Source: Rhizobium sp. R634 (GTDB lineage Bacteria; Pseudomonadota; Alphaproteobacteria; Rhizobiales; Rhizobiaceae). From it: 64,000 nucleotides of DNA. Every line of letters begins with the position of its first letter. The first letter of the stretch is position 1. Below, one piece after another: positions 48,622 to 60,100 of the stretch. Location: contig NZ_LOKW01000012.1 of the NCBI RefSeq assembly GCF_002211305.1, positions 62,001 to 126,000 of the forward strand, read 5' to 3'. Below the pieces are notes generated by a model. That model did not search any database and was not told where the DNA came from. It worked only from the letters and a program-made list of their open reading frames with translations. Made by a program: the position numbers and the translations under genes.

Positions 48622-48930
48622 TCAGCCCTTCATCATATTGACGTCTTCGACCGCGATCGAGCCGCGGTTGCGGTAGAAGACAACGAGAATTGCAAGACCG
48701 ATCGCCGCCTCGGCAGCCGCGACCGTCAGGATGAACAGCGCGAAGACCTGGCCGACGATGTCGTTCAGGAAATGGGAGAAGGCGACCATGTTGATGTTGA
48801 CGGCAAGCAGGATCAGTTCGACCGACATCAGGATGACGATGACGTTCTTGCGGTTCAGGAAGATGCCGAAGACGCCGAGCGTGAAGAGGATGGCGCTGAC
48901 CGTCAGGTAGTGGGAAAGTCCGATGACCAT
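48622..48930 (-). CDS. nuoK: NADH-quinone oxidoreductase subunit K, 102 aa
   Basis: A small three-helix subunit with the conserved glutamates in [14 protein letters not shown] and [12 protein letters not shown], which form part of the proton channel. The length is standard. Confidence 0.96.
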   Translation of the reverse strand: MVIGLSHYLTVSAILFTLGVFGIFLNRKNVIVILMSVELILLAVNINMVAFSHFLNDIVGQVFALFILTVAAAEAAIGLAILVVFYRNRGSIAVEDVNMMKG

Positions 48931-48953
48931 GTTCTTTGTTCCTTGACCTGCCT

Positions 48954-49568
48954 TTAGACGCCCTGCCCCGGCTTGACCGAAACCACCTCGACGGCGGTGG
49001 CGGGCGTACGGGAAACCTGCCTGGAAATGTTCTGCCGCTTGATGTTGGTGCGGTGCCTGAGCGTCAGGACGATGGCGCCGATCATGGCAACCAGCAGCAC
49101 CAGACCGGCGATCTGGAAGAAATAGACGTAGTTCGTGTAGAGCACGTCGCCGAGGGCGGCCGTATTGGTGCGCTCGCTGAGTGCCGGGATCGGCATGGCG
49201 ACGGACTTGGCAATATCGGGTGAGATGACGCTGCCGCCGATGACGACAATCAGCTCGGCTGCGAGAATGATCCCGATCAGCGCGCCGATTGGCGCATATT
49301 CGAGAACACCGGCGCGAAGCTCGGTGAAATCGATGTCGAGCATCATCACCACGAAGAGGAAGAGAACCGCGACCGCGCCGACATAGACGACGAGCAGGAT
49401 CATCGCCAGGAATTCGGCACCCGCCAGCAGGAAGAGGCCAGCCGCATTGAAGAACACCAGGATCAGGAACAGAACCGAGTGAACCGGGTTCTTCGCCCAG
49501 ATGACCATGAACGCCGACGCTATCGCGACAAAGGCGAAAAGATAGAAAAATAGAGCCTGCAGACCCAT
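48954..49568 (-). CDS. nuoJ: NADH-quinone oxidoreductase subunit J, 204 aa
   Basis: Five hydrophobic helices are present, with the conserved [20 protein letters not shown] segment containing the pi-bulge region. The C-terminal tail [14 protein letters not shown] is basic and cytoplasmic. The 144 bases between nuoI and nuoJ contain no gene or clear signal. Confidence 0.95.
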   Translation of the reverse strand: MGLQALFFYLFAFVAIASAFMVIWAKNPVHSVLFLILVFFNAAGLFLLAGAEFLAMILLVVYVGAVAVLFLFVVMMLDIDFTELRAGVLEYAPIGALIGIILAAELIVVIGGSVISPDIAKSVAMPIPALSERTNTAALGDVLYTNYVYFFQIAGLVLLVAMIGAIVLTLRHRTNIKRQNISRQVSRTPATAVEVVSVKPGQGV

Positions 49569-49712
49569 GTTGGTGCCTTTTTCATCTTCCCCCGGGCAGC
49601 CGGGAGTTTCCCTGCCCGATGGAGCTTTCCGCGGCGCTGGCCGGCAAAGCTCCTGTGCATATTGACCGCGGGAGGAGCACTCGGGCTCCTTCGCGGCATT
49701 TCAAAACGTCAA

Positions 49713-50204
49713 TCAGCGGTACGGAGAATCGATCGCGATGTTGCGGGCGATTTCGCGCTCCCACCGGTCTCCGTTATCCAGAAGCCGCGCCTTGTCGAAA
49801 TAGAGTTCTTCGCGGGTTTCCGTCGCAAATTCGAAATTCGGCCCTTCGACGATCGCGTCGACCGGGCAGGCTTCCTGGCAGAAGCCGCAATAGATGCACT
49901 TCACCATGTCGATGTCGTAGCGCACCGTGCGGCGCGTGCCGTCGTTGCGGCGCGGACCGGCTTCGATGGTGATTGCCTGGGCAGGACAGATCGCCTCGCA
50001 GAGCTTGCAGGCGATGCAGCGTTCCTCGCCGTTCGGATAACGGCGCAGCGCATGCTCGCCGCGGAAGCGCGGAGAAACCGGGCCCTTTTCGAAGGGATAG
50101 TTGATCGTCGCCTTCTGGCGGAAGAAATAGCGCATCGACAGGAAGAAGGCGCCGACGAATTCCTTGAGAAACAGCGAGTTGATGGAGCTGGACAAGCTTG
50201 CCAT
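49713..50204 (-). CDS. nuoI: NADH-quinone oxidoreductase subunit I, 163 aa
   Basis: This ferredoxin-like subunit carries clusters N6a and N6b, with two complete CxxCxxCxxxCP motifs: [12 protein letters not shown] and [12 protein letters not shown]. Start ATG at 50204 has GGAGG nearby (TTGGAGGTTGAAG) and is preferred over the TTG at 50210. Confidence 0.96.
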   Translation of the reverse strand: MASLSSSINSLFLKEFVGAFFLSMRYFFRQKATINYPFEKGPVSPRFRGEHALRRYPNGEERCIACKLCEAICPAQAITIEAGPRRNDGTRRTVRYDIDMVKCIYCGFCQEACPVDAIVEGPNFEFATETREELYFDKARLLDNGDRWEREIARNIAIDSPYR

Positions 50205-50244
50205 CTTCAACCTCCAATTTTGCCGGAAACGAGAGCGGACATGA

Positions 50245-51288
50245 TCAAGCCCATCCCATCAGTTTCAGCACGAATGCAACGATGATGACCATGGCGAGCG
50301 ACAGCGGCAGGAAGACCTTCCAGCCGAGGCGCATGAGCTGGTCGTAGCGGTAGCGCGGAACGAAAGCCTTGACCATCGCGAACATGAAGAACACGAAGCA
50401 GGCCTTCAGCATGAACCAGATGATGCCGGGGACCCAGTTGAGGATCCAGATATCGACTGGAGGCAGCCAGCCGCCAAGGAAGAGGATCGTCGTCAGCGAG
50501 CACATCAGGCAGACGGCCGCATATTCGCCGAGCATGAACATCATGTATGGCGAGGAGCCGTATTCGACCATGAAGCCCGCGACGAGTTCCGATTCCGCTT
50601 CCGGAAGGTCGAAAGGCGGGCGGTTCGTCTCGGCGAGCGCCGAAATGAAGAAGATGATGAACATCGGGAACAGCGACAGCCAGTGCCAGTCGAGGAACGA
50701 CGCCGGCAGGCCGAGCATGGTGCCGAGGCCGGTATGCTGTGCATTGACGATATCGGTGAGGTTCAGCGAACCGACGCAGAGAAGCACGGTGACGATGACG
50801 AAGCCGATCGAGACTTCGTAAGACACCATCTGTGCGGCCGAACGCAGCGCGCCAAGAAACGGATACTTCGAGTTCGAAGCCCAGCCCCCCATGATGATGC
50901 CGTAGACTTCGAGCGAGGAGATCGCGAAGATATAGAGGATGCCGACATTGATGTTGGCAATCACCCATCCGTCGGCGAGCGGCACCACCGCCCAGGTGGA
51001 CAGCGCGAGCAGCACCGTCACCAGCGGAGCAAGCAGGAAGACCGCCTTGTTGGCGCCGGCCGGAATGATCGGCTCCTTGAAGACGAACTTCAAAAGGTCG
51101 GCGAAGGACTGGAACAGGCCGAAGGGGCCGACGACGTTCGGGCCGCGGCGCAGTTGCACGGCCGCCCAGATCTTGCGGTCGGCGAGCAGCACATAGGCGA
51201 TGAAGACGAGCAGGCAGACGAGAAGCAGCAGCGACTGACCGATCATGATGATCGCTGGCCAGACATAGGTCGAAAAGAAAGAATCCAT
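50245..51288 (-). CDS. nuoH: NADH-quinone oxidoreductase subunit H, 347 aa
   Basis: This membrane subunit forms the quinone site. The N-terminal [20 protein letters not shown] and the loop [20 protein letters not shown] are family signatures with the conserved acidic residues. Eight helices are visible. ATG at 51288 (MDSFFSTYV) is the normal start; an earlier in-frame start would overlap nuoG. Confidence 0.96.
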   Translation of the reverse strand: MDSFFSTYVWPAIIMIGQSLLLLVCLLVFIAYVLLADRKIWAAVQLRRGPNVVGPFGLFQSFADLLKFVFKEPIIPAGANKAVFLLAPLVTVLLALSTWAVVPLADGWVIANINVGILYIFAISSLEVYGIIMGGWASNSKYPFLGALRSAAQMVSYEVSIGFVIVTVLLCVGSLNLTDIVNAQHTGLGTMLGLPASFLDWHWLSLFPMFIIFFISALAETNRPPFDLPEAESELVAGFMVEYGSSPYMMFMLGEYAAVCLMCSLTTILFLGGWLPPVDIWILNWVPGIIWFMLKACFVFFMFAMVKAFVPRYRYDQLMRLGWKVFLPLSLAMVIIVAFVLKLMGWA

Positions 51289-51299
51289 AGTCCCTGCCC

Positions 51300-53381
51300 T
51301 TACTCTGCCGCGACTTTGAGGTTGTTGCGGGCCAATGCCGAGCACTCGGCCATGACAGCCGAGGCGCGCGCTATCGGGTTCGTCAAATAGAAGTCTTTGA
51401 CCGGCGACGCAAACCCTGACTTGTTCATCTTGCCGGCTTTTTTCGCGACTGCGGCAATTTGGGCGCTATCGGTTTCAGCGATCTCGTCGATGGCGGCGAA
51501 ATGCGGGAAAGCGGCATAGAGCCGGGCGCGCAATTCGCTCAGCGAATCGAAAGGAAGCTTCTTGCCGAGCACGTCGGAAAGAGCACGGATGATCGCCCAG
51601 TCCTCGCGGGCATCGCCCGGCGCAAAGCCTGCGCGGCTGCCCATCTGCACACGGCCTTCGGTGTTGACCCAGGTGCCGGATTTTTCGGTGTAGGCCGCAG
51701 CCGGCAGGATGACATCGGCGTGGTGGGCGCCGTTATCGCCATGCGAACCAATATAGACGGTGAGCCTGGCCTTCTTGGCGGTGAAGTCGAGTTCGTCCGC
51801 GCCGAGCAGGAAGAGCACATCCATCGCCGTCAGCATTTCGGCGGCATTGACGCCCTTGGCACCGGGAACGAAGCCGAGGTCGAGGCCGCCGACGCGCGAG
51901 GCAGCAGTATGGAGAACGGCGAAGCCGTTCCAGCCTTCGACGACCGCGCCGACCGAACCGGCAAGTTTGGCGGCGCTGGCGAGAACGCCGGCGCCGTCGG
52001 TGCGCGACAGAGCGCCCTGACCGATGATGATCATCGGCTTGACGGCGTTCTTCAGCACGTCGGCGAAAGCGTGGTTGCCGTCGACCAGATCCTTCAGCGT
52101 GTCGGGACCGCCGCCGAGATAATCATAGCTGTAGCGCAGTTCGCCCGGCTCGCCGATCACGCCGATCGGGAATTTACCGCGGCGCCAGCGCTTGCGGATG
52201 CGGGCATTGAGAATGGCCGCCTCGAAGCGCGGATTGGCGCCGATGATCAGCAGCGCGTCGGCCTGGTCGATGCCCGCAATCGTCGGGTTGAAGAGGTAGC
52301 TTGCACGGCCGAGCGACGGATCGAGTGCCGCCCCATCCTGGCGACAGTCGAGATTCTCCGATCCCAGCGACTTAACCAGTTCGGACAGCGCGTACATTTC
52401 TTCGACCGAGGCGAGATCGCCAGCAATCGCGCCGATCTTGTCGCCCGAGGTGGCGCTGACGGCGGCCTTGATGGCGCCGAAGGCCTCGGCCCAGGTGGCC
52501 GGCTGAAGGCGGCCGTCGCGGCGGACATAGGGCCGGTCGAGGCGCTGGGTCTTTAGGCCGTCCCAGATGAAGCGGCTCTTGTCGGAGATCCACTCCTCGT
52601 TGATGACCTCGTTGACGCGCGGCAGGATGCGCATGACCTCACGGCCGCGGGTGTCGACGCGGATCGCCGAACCCACGGCATCCATGACGTCGATCGATTC
52701 GGTCTTGTTCAACTCCCAGGGGCGCGCGGTGAAGGCGAAGGGCTTGGAGGTGAGCGCACCGACCGGGCAAAGGTCGACGACGTTGCCCTGCAGCTCGGAG
52801 GTCATCGCCTGCTCGAGATAGGTGGTGATCTCGGCATCCTCGCCGCGGCCGATCAGGCCGAGTTCGGAAATGCCGGCGACCTCGGTCGTGAAGCGGACGC
52901 AGCGCGTGCAATGGATGCAGCGGTTCATCACCGTCTTGACGAGCGGGCCGATATACTTGTCCTCGACGGCGCGCTTGTCTTCCTGATAGCGCGAGGTGTC
53001 GATGCCGAAGGCCATCGCCTGGTCCTGGAGGTCGCATTCGCCGCCCTGGTCGCAGATCGGGCAATCGAGCGGATGGTTGATCAGCAGGAACTCCATCACG
53101 CCTTCGCGGGCCTTCTTGACCATCGGCGTGTTGGTGAAAACCTCCGGCAGTTCGCCGTTCGGGCCGCCGCGAATGTCGCGAACGCTCATGGCGCAAGAGG
53201 CCTGCGGCTTCGGCGGGCCGCCCTTCACTTCAACAAGGCACATGCGGCAGTTGCCGGCGACCGACAGACGCTCATGGAAGCAGAAGCGCGGAACTTCGGC
53301 GCCGGCGTCTTCGCACGCCTGCAACAGCGTGAAATGATCCGGAACTTCGATCTCGTTGCCGTCAATCTTCAGTTTTGCCAT
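51300..53381 (-). CDS. nuoG: NADH-quinone oxidoreductase subunit G, 693 aa
   Basis: The large iron-sulfur subunit has an N-terminal 2Fe-2S ferredoxin domain ([21 protein letters not shown]) and the His-ligated cluster N5 ([18 protein letters not shown]). A 4Fe-4[11 protein letters not shown] and the cysteine in [13 protein letters not shown] follow. The rest is the molybdopterin-oxidoreductase-like domain without cofactor. The length is standard for rhizobia. A 221-base gap with a small hairpin separates it from the upstream 221-aa gene. Confidence 0.96.
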   Translation of the reverse strand: MAKLKIDGNEIEVPDHFTLLQACEDAGAEVPRFCFHERLSVAGNCRMCLVEVKGGPPKPQASCAMSVRDIRGGPNGELPEVFTNTPMVKKAREGVMEFLLINHPLDCPICDQGGECDLQDQAMAFGIDTSRYQEDKRAVEDKYIGPLVKTVMNRCIHCTRCVRFTTEVAGISELGLIGRGEDAEITTYLEQAMTSELQGNVVDLCPVGALTSKPFAFTARPWELNKTESIDVMDAVGSAIRVDTRGREVMRILPRVNEVINEEWISDKSRFIWDGLKTQRLDRPYVRRDGRLQPATWAEAFGAIKAAVSATSGDKIGAIAGDLASVEEMYALSELVKSLGSENLDCRQDGAALDPSLGRASYLFNPTIAGIDQADALLIIGANPRFEAAILNARIRKRWRRGKFPIGVIGEPGELRYSYDYLGGGPDTLKDLVDGNHAFADVLKNAVKPMIIIGQGALSRTDGAGVLASAAKLAGSVGAVVEGWNGFAVLHTAASRVGGLDLGFVPGAKGVNAAEMLTAMDVLFLLGADELDFTAKKARLTVYIGSHGDNGAHHADVILPAAAYTEKSGTWVNTEGRVQMGSRAGFAPGDAREDWAIIRALSDVLGKKLPFDSLSELRARLYAAFPHFAAIDEIAETDSAQIAAVAKKAGKMNKSGFASPVKDFYLTNPIARASAVMAECSALARNNLKVAAE

Positions 53382-53402
53382 CGTCGCTCAGTCCTGTTTC
53401 CC

Positions 53403-53423
53403 GTTTGCCTGAAGACGGCAAAC
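53403..53423 (-). other. Small hairpin upstream of nuoG
   Basis: GTTTGCC / GGCAAAC, a 7-bp inverted repeat with a 7-base loop, lies 22 bases before the nuoG start in the transcribed strand. It could be a processing or stability element within the operon mRNA. Confidence 0.4.
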
Positions 53424-53602
53424 AAACCCATTTTTGCAACAGTCTCATTGCCAAGCCGGATCTTTCGTCCTGCTGGCAGCTGATGTTGCCAAATTCTCTG
53501 TCGCGCGTTCCAGATCTGAAACCCGCACCGGCATCTTGGCTCGAGGCCCCCGCCCCTCCGCCGATCTGCCCGTCTTCCGGCCGCCTGATACGGCCGGACA
53601 TT

Positions 53603-54268
53603 TCATTTCTTCCTGCGGCCCCGCCCTGCCAGAACCTTCGCCTGGCCGGCCCAGTCGTCGCGCGCGATACGGCCGTTAACGCCGAGTTCGGCGTCGAGCC
53701 GGGCAATCTCCTCGTCGCTCCAGGCGGCGATCTCGGCAAAGCTGCGAATGCCCCGGGCATTCAGCACTTCTTCCAGTTTCGGACCGATGCCGGCGATCAG
53801 CTTCAGATCGTCGGACTTCCTCGTCCGCACCGCCGGCTTTGCCTTCACGGCAGGCGTCGGCCGGCTGGCCACCGGTTCGCTGGCCGGCTTGACCACCGTC
53901 AGTTTCGGCCCTGCCTTCTTTTCCGCTACCGGCTTGGCAACAGTCTTGACGTCACCGCGGATGTTCTCCGGCCGGACATCGACCTCCGGCGCCGGTTCTT
54001 CCGGCGGCGTGTCGTCGAGGACTGCGGCAAGCTTGCCGGTCGTTTCCAGAGCGCTCTGGAAGGCTCCAAAGAAAGCGCCCGCCATCTGCGTCGAAAAACC
54101 GAAGCCGATCGCGGTTGCGGCGGCGAAGGCGGCAGCGGGATGCGCCATCAGCGGATGCACGGGCATTGCCCGTGCATTTTCCAGCACCTCGGCGGCAAGA
54201 CGGCCGAAGCCAGCCGCGAAATCCGCCGCCTCTTCCCTGTTCCTGCCGCTGGATGCCTTGTCCGCCAT
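53603..54268 (-). CDS. Complex I operon protein with the NuoE-type C-terminal domain, 221 aa
   Basis: The N-terminal half is Ala-rich and helical (residues 20-90) and somewhat phasin-like. A Pro/Lys/Val-rich linker (about 90-150) leads to a C-terminal domain, LKLIAGIGPKLEEVLNARGI followed by RIARDDWAGQAKVLAGRG. This domain is clearly the same as the one ending NuoE in this operon, with a helix-hairpin-helix GIGPK motif. The gene lies between nuoF (two bases apart) and nuoG. It is not one of the 14 core subunits, so it is perhaps an accessory or assembly factor of complex I. The function is unknown. Confidence 0.8.
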   Translation of the reverse strand: MADKASSGRNREEAADFAAGFGRLAAEVLENARAMPVHPLMAHPAAAFAAATAIGFGFSTQMAGAFFGAFQSALETTGKLAAVLDDTPPEEPAPEVDVRPENIRGDVKTVAKPVAEKKAGPKLTVVKPASEPVASRPTPAVKAKPAVRTRKSDDLKLIAGIGPKLEEVLNARGIRSFAEIAAWSDEEIARLDAELGVNGRIARDDWAGQAKVLAGRGRRKK

Positions 54269-54270
54269 GA

Positions 54271-55575
54271 TTATTCAGCCGCCTCCAGAACCGCACCGTG
54301 ATCGAGCGCGCTTGCCGTATACTGGTCGATGCGCTTTTCGATCTCCGGACGGAAATTACGGATCAGACCCTGCACCGGCCATGCGGCGGCGTCGCCAAGC
54401 GCACAGATGGTGTGGCCTTCGATCTGCTTCGTCACCTGGAACAGCATGTCGATTTCACGCTTCTGGGCATTGCCCTTGGCCATGCGCTCCATCACGCGCC
54501 ACATCCAGCCGGTGCCTTCGCGGCAGGGCGTGCATTGGCCGCAGCTCTCATGCTTGAAGAAGGCGGAGATGCGGGCGATCGCCTTGATGACGTCGGTGGA
54601 CTTGTCCATGACGATCGCGGCGGCCGTGCCGAAGGAAGAGCCGACGCCGCGCAGGCCGTCGAAATCCATCGGGCAGTCGATGATGTCCTTGGCCGGAACG
54701 ATCGGGCAGGATGCGCCGCCCGGAATGACGGCGAGCAGGTTGTCCCAGCCGCCGCGGATGCCGCCGGCATGGCGGTCCACCAGCTCGCGGAAGGTGATGC
54801 CCATTTCCTCTTCGACGGTGCACGGCTTGTTGACGTGGCCGGAGAGCATGAACAGCTTAGTGCCGACATTGTTCGGACGGCCGATGGCCGAGAACCAGCC
54901 GGCGCCGCGGCGCAGGATCGTCGGCGCAACGGCAATCGATTCGACGTTATTAACAGTCGTCGGGCAGCCGTAGAGACCCATATTGGCTGGGAACGGCGGC
55001 TTCAGGCGCGGCTGGCCCTTCTTGCCTTCCAGGCTTTCGAGCAGCGCGGTCTCTTCGCCGCAGATGTAAGCGCCCGCGCCGTGATGGACGAAGATATCCA
55101 TGTCCCAGCCGAGCTTGTTGTTCTTGCCGAGCAGGCCATAGTCATAACACTCGTCGATCGCCGCCTGCAGCGCTTCGCGCTCGCGGATATATTCGCCGCG
55201 CACATAGATGTAGGCGGCATTGGCGCCCATGGCGAAGCTCGCGACGACGCAGCCTTCGATCAGCGTATGCGGATCGTGGCGCATGATGTCGCGGTCCTTG
55301 CAGGTGCCGGGCTCGGATTCGTCGGCATTGACGACGAGGTAGTGCGGGCGGCCGTCGCTTTCTTTCGGCATGAAGGACCACTTCAGACCTGTGGGGAAAC
55401 CGGCGCCGCCGCGACCGCGAAGGCCGGATGCCTTCATCTCGTTGATGATCCAGTCCCTGCCCTTTTCCAGGATCTGCTTGGTGCCGTCCCAGTGGCCGCG
55501 GCTCATCGCGCCTTTCAGGGATTTGTCCTTGAGGCCGTAGATGTTGGTAAAGATGCGGTCTTTATCTTGTAACAT
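54271..55575 (-). CDS. nuoF: NADH-quinone oxidoreductase subunit F, 434 aa
   Basis: The subunit binds NADH, FMN and cluster N3. Motifs are [20 protein letters not shown] (FMN/NADH), [15 protein letters not shown], and the 4Fe-4[11 protein letters not shown] with a later cysteine in [13 protein letters not shown]. The length is standard. It lies between nuoE (10 bases upstream) and the 221-aa gene. Confidence 0.97.
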   Translation of the reverse strand: MLQDKDRIFTNIYGLKDKSLKGAMSRGHWDGTKQILEKGRDWIINEMKASGLRGRGGAGFPTGLKWSFMPKESDGRPHYLVVNADESEPGTCKDRDIMRHDPHTLIEGCVVASFAMGANAAYIYVRGEYIREREALQAAIDECYDYGLLGKNNKLGWDMDIFVHHGAGAYICGEETALLESLEGKKGQPRLKPPFPANMGLYGCPTTVNNVESIAVAPTILRRGAGWFSAIGRPNNVGTKLFMLSGHVNKPCTVEEEMGITFRELVDRHAGGIRGGWDNLLAVIPGGASCPIVPAKDIIDCPMDFDGLRGVGSSFGTAAAIVMDKSTDVIKAIARISAFFKHESCGQCTPCREGTGWMWRVMERMAKGNAQKREIDMLFQVTKQIEGHTICALGDAAAWPVQGLIRNFRPEIEKRIDQYTASALDHGAVLEAAE

Positions 55576-55585
55576 GCTTCACCTC

Positions 55586-56746
55586 TTACCGCGGCTTCTT
55601 GCCGAAGACCTTGATATATTCCGCTTCGCCGCCCTTGGCGAGCGCCTTGGCCTGCTTGACCCAGTCGTCGCGCTCGATGCGGCCGCGGAAATTCAGGTAG
55701 CCATCGACCCAATCGCGTTCGGCTTTCTTCCAGCCTGCCACCTGCGCAAAGGTGAAGATGCCGATTTCGTTCAACGTCGCCTCGATCTTCGGGCCGACGC
55801 CCGAGATCATCTTCAGATCATCCGGTGCGGCAGGCTTTTCGATGCCGGCCGGGCGATTCTTGTCGGTCAGGGCAGGCTTCGCCGCCGGAACGGCCTCGGC
55901 CTTGACGGCCGGGACAGGCTCGGCAGCCGCGGTGCCGGAAACCGGCTGCTCCTCGGCAGCCTTTGCGTTCTTCGCTGCCGCCTTCGGTGCCGTTGCCGGC
56001 GTTTTCAAAGCGACATTGGTTTCCGCATCTGTGCTCTTCGGGCGGGCAGCCTCCGATGGCGGAACCGGAGCAGCGTCGACAGGGGCCGACACGGTTTCGG
56101 CATCGGCCTTCTTGGCGCGCGTTTTCGCCTTCGGCTCTTCCGTCGTCAGCGAAGTCGGGCCGCCTTCAGGCGCGGAGAATATCCGGTCGATCTGGGTGCC
56201 CGGCTTGATGCTTGCGCCGTTGCCGGCGGCAAAGGTGTCGATAATCTCTTCCAGGCGCGCCGGCGTCAGGTCCTCGTAGGTGTCCTTGCCGATCATCACC
56301 ATCGGTGCGTTGACGCAGGCCCCGAGACATTCGACCTCTTCCCAGGACAGCGTGCCTTCGGCATTGCGCTCGAAGGCATGGGCGTGGATCTTGCTCTTGC
56401 AGACCGACATCAGCGCTTCGGAGCCGCGCAGCATGCAGGGCGTGGTGCCACAGACCTGGACATGGGCGCGCGTGCCGACGGGATGCAGCTGGAACTGCGT
56501 ATAGAAGGTCGCGACCTCGAGCACTCTTATGTAAGCCATGTCGAGCATGTCGGCGATTTTCTCGATCGCCGCGCGCGTGACCCAGCCGTCCTGCTCCTGC
56601 GCCCGCATCAACAGCGGAATGACCGCCGATTGCTGGCGGCCGGCGGGGTATTTCTGGATCGTCTTGTCCGCCCAGACCGCATTTTCATCGCTGAAGGCGA
56701 ATGCGGCAGGCTGAAATTGATCTTCGGCTAATCGACGAACGGACAT
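55586..56746 (-). CDS. nuoE: NADH-quinone oxidoreductase subunit E with long C-terminal extension, 386 aa
   Basis: The first 170 or so residues are the thioredoxin-like 2Fe-2S (N1a) subunit with ligands in VCGTTPCMLRG and ECLGACVNAPM. A typical NuoE ends near here. This one adds an Ala/Pro/Lys-rich linker (about 185-310) and a terminal domain, LKMISGVGPKIEATLNEIGI then RIERDDWVKQAKAL, shared with the 221-aa protein encoded beyond nuoF. Both genes flank nuoF. Confidence 0.94.
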   Translation of the reverse strand: MSVRRLAEDQFQPAAFAFSDENAVWADKTIQKYPAGRQQSAVIPLLMRAQEQDGWVTRAAIEKIADMLDMAYIRVLEVATFYTQFQLHPVGTRAHVQVCGTTPCMLRGSEALMSVCKSKIHAHAFERNAEGTLSWEEVECLGACVNAPMVMIGKDTYEDLTPARLEEIIDTFAAGNGASIKPGTQIDRIFSAPEGGPTSLTTEEPKAKTRAKKADAETVSAPVDAAPVPPSEAARPKSTDAETNVALKTPATAPKAAAKNAKAAEEQPVSGTAAAEPVPAVKAEAVPAAKPALTDKNRPAGIEKPAAPDDLKMISGVGPKIEATLNEIGIFTFAQVAGWKKAERDWVDGYLNFRGRIERDDWVKQAKALAKGGEAEYIKVFGKKPR

Positions 56747-56762
56747 TCTTCCTCACGCCTTG

Positions 56763-57035
56763 TCAGTTTAGGGTTCCACACCGCGACGCAGTCAAGGACT
56801 GCATCTCGCAGGCATAGGCCGACTGGTCTTTCTGCATAAACACTACGAATTTGCCGCCGTTCGGAACGGCAGCCTTGATCTGATAGCCCTTGGACAAAAG
56901 CTCGCCCATGGACGATTGCGCTGCCGGCGGCGTCACTTCCTTATGCCCCAACGGCGTGCCGAGGGTGTCGGCCTCCTGAGCCGAAACTCCGGATGCCGAA
57001 AGAAGAAGCGCGACGACGAGCGGCAGACGCTGCAT
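56763..57035 (-). CDS. Small exported protein in the nuo operon, 90 aa
   Basis: A signal peptide ([20 protein letters not shown]) precedes a mature region of about 70 residues containing GYQIKAAVPNGGKFVVFMQK and two cysteines (YACEM and SRCGTLN) that may form a disulfide. Its ATG overlaps the nuoD stop, and nuoE starts 16 bases further on. It is therefore inside the complex I operon but predicted to be periplasmic. The function is unknown. Confidence 0.8.
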   Translation of the reverse strand: MQRLPLVVALLLSASGVSAQEADTLGTPLGHKEVTPPAAQSSMGELLSKGYQIKAAVPNGGKFVVFMQKDQSAYACEMQSLTASRCGTLN

Positions 57036-58225
57036 CAGCGGTCCACCTCGCCGAAGACGATGTCGAGCGAGCCGAGAACGGCCGCGACGTCGGCAAGCTG
57101 GTGACCGCGGCACATGAAATCCATCGCCTGGAGATGCGCATAGCCCGGGGCGCGAATCTTGCAGCGATACGGCTTGTTGCTGCCATCGGAGACGAGATAG
57201 ACGCCGAACTCGCCCTTCGGCGCCTCGACGGCGGCATAAACCTCGCCGGCCGGCACATGATAGCCTTCGGTGTAAAGCTTGAAATGGTGGATCAGCGCTT
57301 CCATCGAGCGCTTCATCTCGCCACGCTTCGGCGGCACGACCTTGCCGTCGATCGACGAGAAAGGACCGGTCTTCGCATCCGACAGCAGGCGGTTGACGCA
57401 CTGCTTCATGATGCGCACCGATTCGCGCATTTCGATCATGCGGATCAGGTAGCGGTCGTAATTGTCACCGTTCTTGCCGATCGGAATGTCGAATTCGAGA
57501 TCGGAATAACATTCGTAGGGCTGGGCGCGACGCAGATCCCAGGCGGCACCCGACCCGCGCACCATGACGCCGGAGAAGCCCCAGGCCCAGCAATCCGCCA
57601 GGGACACGACGCCGATATCGACGTTGCGCTGCTTGAAGATGCGGTTGCCGGTCAATAGGTCATCGATGTCGTCGAGTGCCTTCAGGAAGGGGTCGCACCA
57701 ATCGCCGATATCCTGCACGAGCTTTTCCGGCAGATCCTGGTGGACGCCACCCGGACGAACATAGGCGGCATGCATGCGCGAACCCGAAGCGCGCTCATAG
57801 AATACCATCAGCTTTTCACGCTCTTCGAAGCCCCAGAGCGGTGGCGTCAGCGCACCGACGTCCATGGCCTGCGTCGTGACGTTCAAGAGATGCGAGAGGA
57901 TGCGGCCGATTTCCGAATAAAGAACGCGGATCAGCTGGCCCCGGATCGGGATCTGGATGCCGAGCAGCTTTTCGACGGCCAGGGCATAGGCATGTTCCTG
58001 GTTCATCGGCGCGACGTAATCGAGGCGATCGAAATAGGGCACGGCCTGAAGATAGGTCTTGGTCTCGATCAACTTCTCGGTGCCGCGGTGCAGCAGCCCG
58101 ATATGCGGATCAACCCGCTCCACAATTTCGCCGTCAAGCTCCAGGACAAGACGAAGAACGCCGTGCGCCGCCGGATGCTGCGGTCCGAAATTGATGTTGA
58201 AGTTGCGGACGTTATGTTCTGTCAT
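57035..58225 (-). CDS. nuoD: NADH-quinone oxidoreductase subunit D, 396 aa
   Basis: The 49-kDa-type subunit forms the quinone pocket with NuoB. Signature blocks are [14 protein letters not shown] (with the quinone-contact histidine), [12 protein letters not shown] and the C-terminal [14 protein letters not shown]. The length is standard and nuoC is a separate gene, unlike the fused enterobacterial form. Confidence 0.97.
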   Translation of the reverse strand: MTEHNVRNFNINFGPQHPAAHGVLRLVLELDGEIVERVDPHIGLLHRGTEKLIETKTYLQAVPYFDRLDYVAPMNQEHAYALAVEKLLGIQIPIRGQLIRVLYSEIGRILSHLLNVTTQAMDVGALTPPLWGFEEREKLMVFYERASGSRMHAAYVRPGGVHQDLPEKLVQDIGDWCDPFLKALDDIDDLLTGNRIFKQRNVDIGVVSLADCWAWGFSGVMVRGSGAAWDLRRAQPYECYSDLEFDIPIGKNGDNYDRYLIRMIEMRESVRIMKQCVNRLLSDAKTGPFSSIDGKVVPPKRGEMKRSMEALIHHFKLYTEGYHVPAGEVYAAVEAPKGEFGVYLVSDGSNKPYRCKIRAPGYAHLQAMDFMCRGHQLADVAAVLGSLDIVFGEVDR

Positions 58226-58291
58226 GGCGATGGGCTCGCGTTCTCAGATAACCAGTGAGTGGTAGGCACAAGCCCACCAGCCGCCTTGAAT

Positions 58292-58894
58292 TTATTGCTT
58301 CGCTTTTTCATCGCCGGGCAGCACGTAATCAGTACCTTCCCAGGGCGACATGAAGTCGAAATTTCGGAATTCCTGCTTCAATTCTACCGGCTCATAAACG
58401 ACGCGCTTTGCCGCGTCGTCGTAGCGAACTTCGACGAAACCTGTCGTCGGGAAGTCCTTGCGCAGCGGATGGCCTTCGAAGCCGTAGTCGGTCAGGATGC
58501 GGCGCAGGTCCGGATGGCCGGTGAAGAGCACGCCGTACATGTCCCAGGTTTCGCGTTCGAACCAGTCGGCGCCCGGATAGACGGCGCAGGCCGAGGGAAC
58601 GGGCGTATCCTCATCAGTCGCGACCTTGACGCGGATGCGCAGGTTCTGCTTCGGCGACAGCAGATGATAGACGACGTCGAAACGGAGTTCGCGCTGCGGC
58701 CAATCGACCCCGCAAATATCGATCAGGTTGACGAAGCCGCATTTGGCGTCGTCACGCAGGAAAGTCAGCAGCGCGATCAGGTTTTCACCCGTCGCCGTCA
58801 GCGTCAGCTCGCCATACTTCATCTGCGAGGCGGCAATCAGGTTGCCGCGCGCTTCGCCAAGATAGGACGCAAGCTCAGTCAGGGCTTCACTCAT
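58292..58894 (-). CDS. nuoC: NADH-quinone oxidoreductase subunit C, 200 aa
   Basis: The 30-kDa-type subunit has [45 protein letters not shown] and the tail [11 protein letters not shown]. The length is typical of the unfused form. Confidence 0.96.
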   Translation of the reverse strand: MSEALTELASYLGEARGNLIAASQMKYGELTLTATGENLIALLTFLRDDAKCGFVNLIDICGVDWPQRELRFDVVYHLLSPKQNLRIRVKVATDEDTPVPSACAVYPGADWFERETWDMYGVLFTGHPDLRRILTDYGFEGHPLRKDFPTTGFVEVRYDDAAKRVVYEPVELKQEFRNFDFMSPWEGTDYVLPGDEKAKQ

Positions 58895-58912
58895 ATGCCT
58901 TGTCCTTAACCC

Positions 58913-59497
58913 TTAGCGTTCGATCGTGCCGGTGCGCCGGATCTTCTTCTGCAGCAGAAGCACGCCATAAAGCAGCGCCTCCGCCGTGGGGGGACAGCCC
59001 GGCACGTAGATATCGATCGGCACCACGCGGTCGCAGCCGCGCACCACCGAATAGGAATAATGATAATAACCGCCGCCATTGGCGCAGGAGCCCATCGAGA
59101 TGACGTAGCGCGGCTCAGGCATCTGGTCATAGACCTTGCGCAGAGCGGGCGCCATCTTGTTGGTCAGCGTGCCGGCGACGATCATGACGTCGGACTGGCG
59201 CGGCGAAGCGCGCGGCGCAAAACCAAAGCGCTCGACGTCGTAGCGCGGCATCGACAGCTGCATCATCTCGACGGCGCAGCAGGCAAGGCCGAAGGTCATC
59301 CACATCAGCGAGCCGGTACGGGCCCAGTTGATCAGTTCGTCGGTCGAGGTAACGAGAAAACCCTTGTCGGCGAGCTCGTTGTTGATCTCGCCGAAGAAGG
59401 CGTCGTTGCTGCCGATCGGCTTGCCGGTTGAGGGATCGATGATCCCCTTCGGCTGCTGGGCGACGAGCGGCTGATTGCTCACAGGGGTCACTCCCAT
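58913..59497 (-). CDS. nuoB: NADH-quinone oxidoreductase subunit B, 194 aa
   Basis: The subunit carries cluster N2, with cysteines in [28 protein letters not shown] and YVPGCPP. The start MGVTPVSNQ (59497) overlaps the end of nuoA, and a GTG at 59491 is an alternative. A longer frame to 59518 would lie further inside nuoA. Confidence 0.96.
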   Translation of the reverse strand: MGVTPVSNQPLVAQQPKGIIDPSTGKPIGSNDAFFGEINNELADKGFLVTSTDELINWARTGSLMWMTFGLACCAVEMMQLSMPRYDVERFGFAPRASPRQSDVMIVAGTLTNKMAPALRKVYDQMPEPRYVISMGSCANGGGYYHYSYSVVRGCDRVVPIDIYVPGCPPTAEALLYGVLLLQKKIRRTGTIER

Positions 59498-59853
59498 TCC
59501 AGGGCTCCCTTCTTCCATTCATAGATAAAGCCGATGGTCAGCACCAGGAGGAAGACCATCATGGACCAGAAGCCGAACCAGCCGATGGCGCCGAAGGAAA
59601 CGGCCCAGGGGAAGAGGAAGGCGACTTCGAGGTCGAAGATGATGAAGAGGATCGACACGAGATAAAAGCGGATGTCGAACTTCATGCGAGCGTCGTCGAA
59701 AGCATTGAAGCCGCATTCGTAAGCCGAGAGCTTTTCCGAATCGGGCGCTTTGAAAGCCACGGCGAACGGCGCAATGAGCAGAGCCAGGCCGATGACAAGC
59801 GCGATACCAATGAAGATAGCGATCGGAATATAGGAACTGAGCAGTTCAGTCAT
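59488..59853 (-). CDS. nuoA: NADH-quinone oxidoreductase subunit A, 121 aa
   Basis: A three-helix membrane subunit with the conserved loop [27 protein letters not shown] block (cysteine in YECGF) and [16 protein letters not shown] at 59853 is the family start; upstream residues of the longer frame do not fit. It is the first gene of the operon. The promoter must lie within the 247 bases up to the tRNA genes, but no clear consensus was picked out. Confidence 0.95.
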   Translation of the reverse strand: MTELLSSYIPIAIFIGIALVIGLALLIAPFAVAFKAPDSEKLSAYECGFNAFDDARMKFDIRFYLVSILFIIFDLEVAFLFPWAVSFGAIGWFGFWSMMVFLLVLTIGFIYEWKKGALEWE

Positions 59854-60100
59854 CATGTTCATCCTTGCTTGCCGGAGGCGCCAGACGGCGCATTTGGGCA
59901 ATTGCCCGGCAAGCGAACGTGCGTTGCAACAAGCCGTGGTTAGCGCAGCCGAAGCCCCGGCGCAAGACTTTTACAGAGGCAATTCGACGCGTCGCGCGCG
60001 GACATTATCAAGCAGATGCAACGATGTCGCGACAAATCCGCAGAAGCTGATTCAAGCTGCATGCCTGACCCCTGGAAACTGCATGGCTTTCGGAAGAGAA

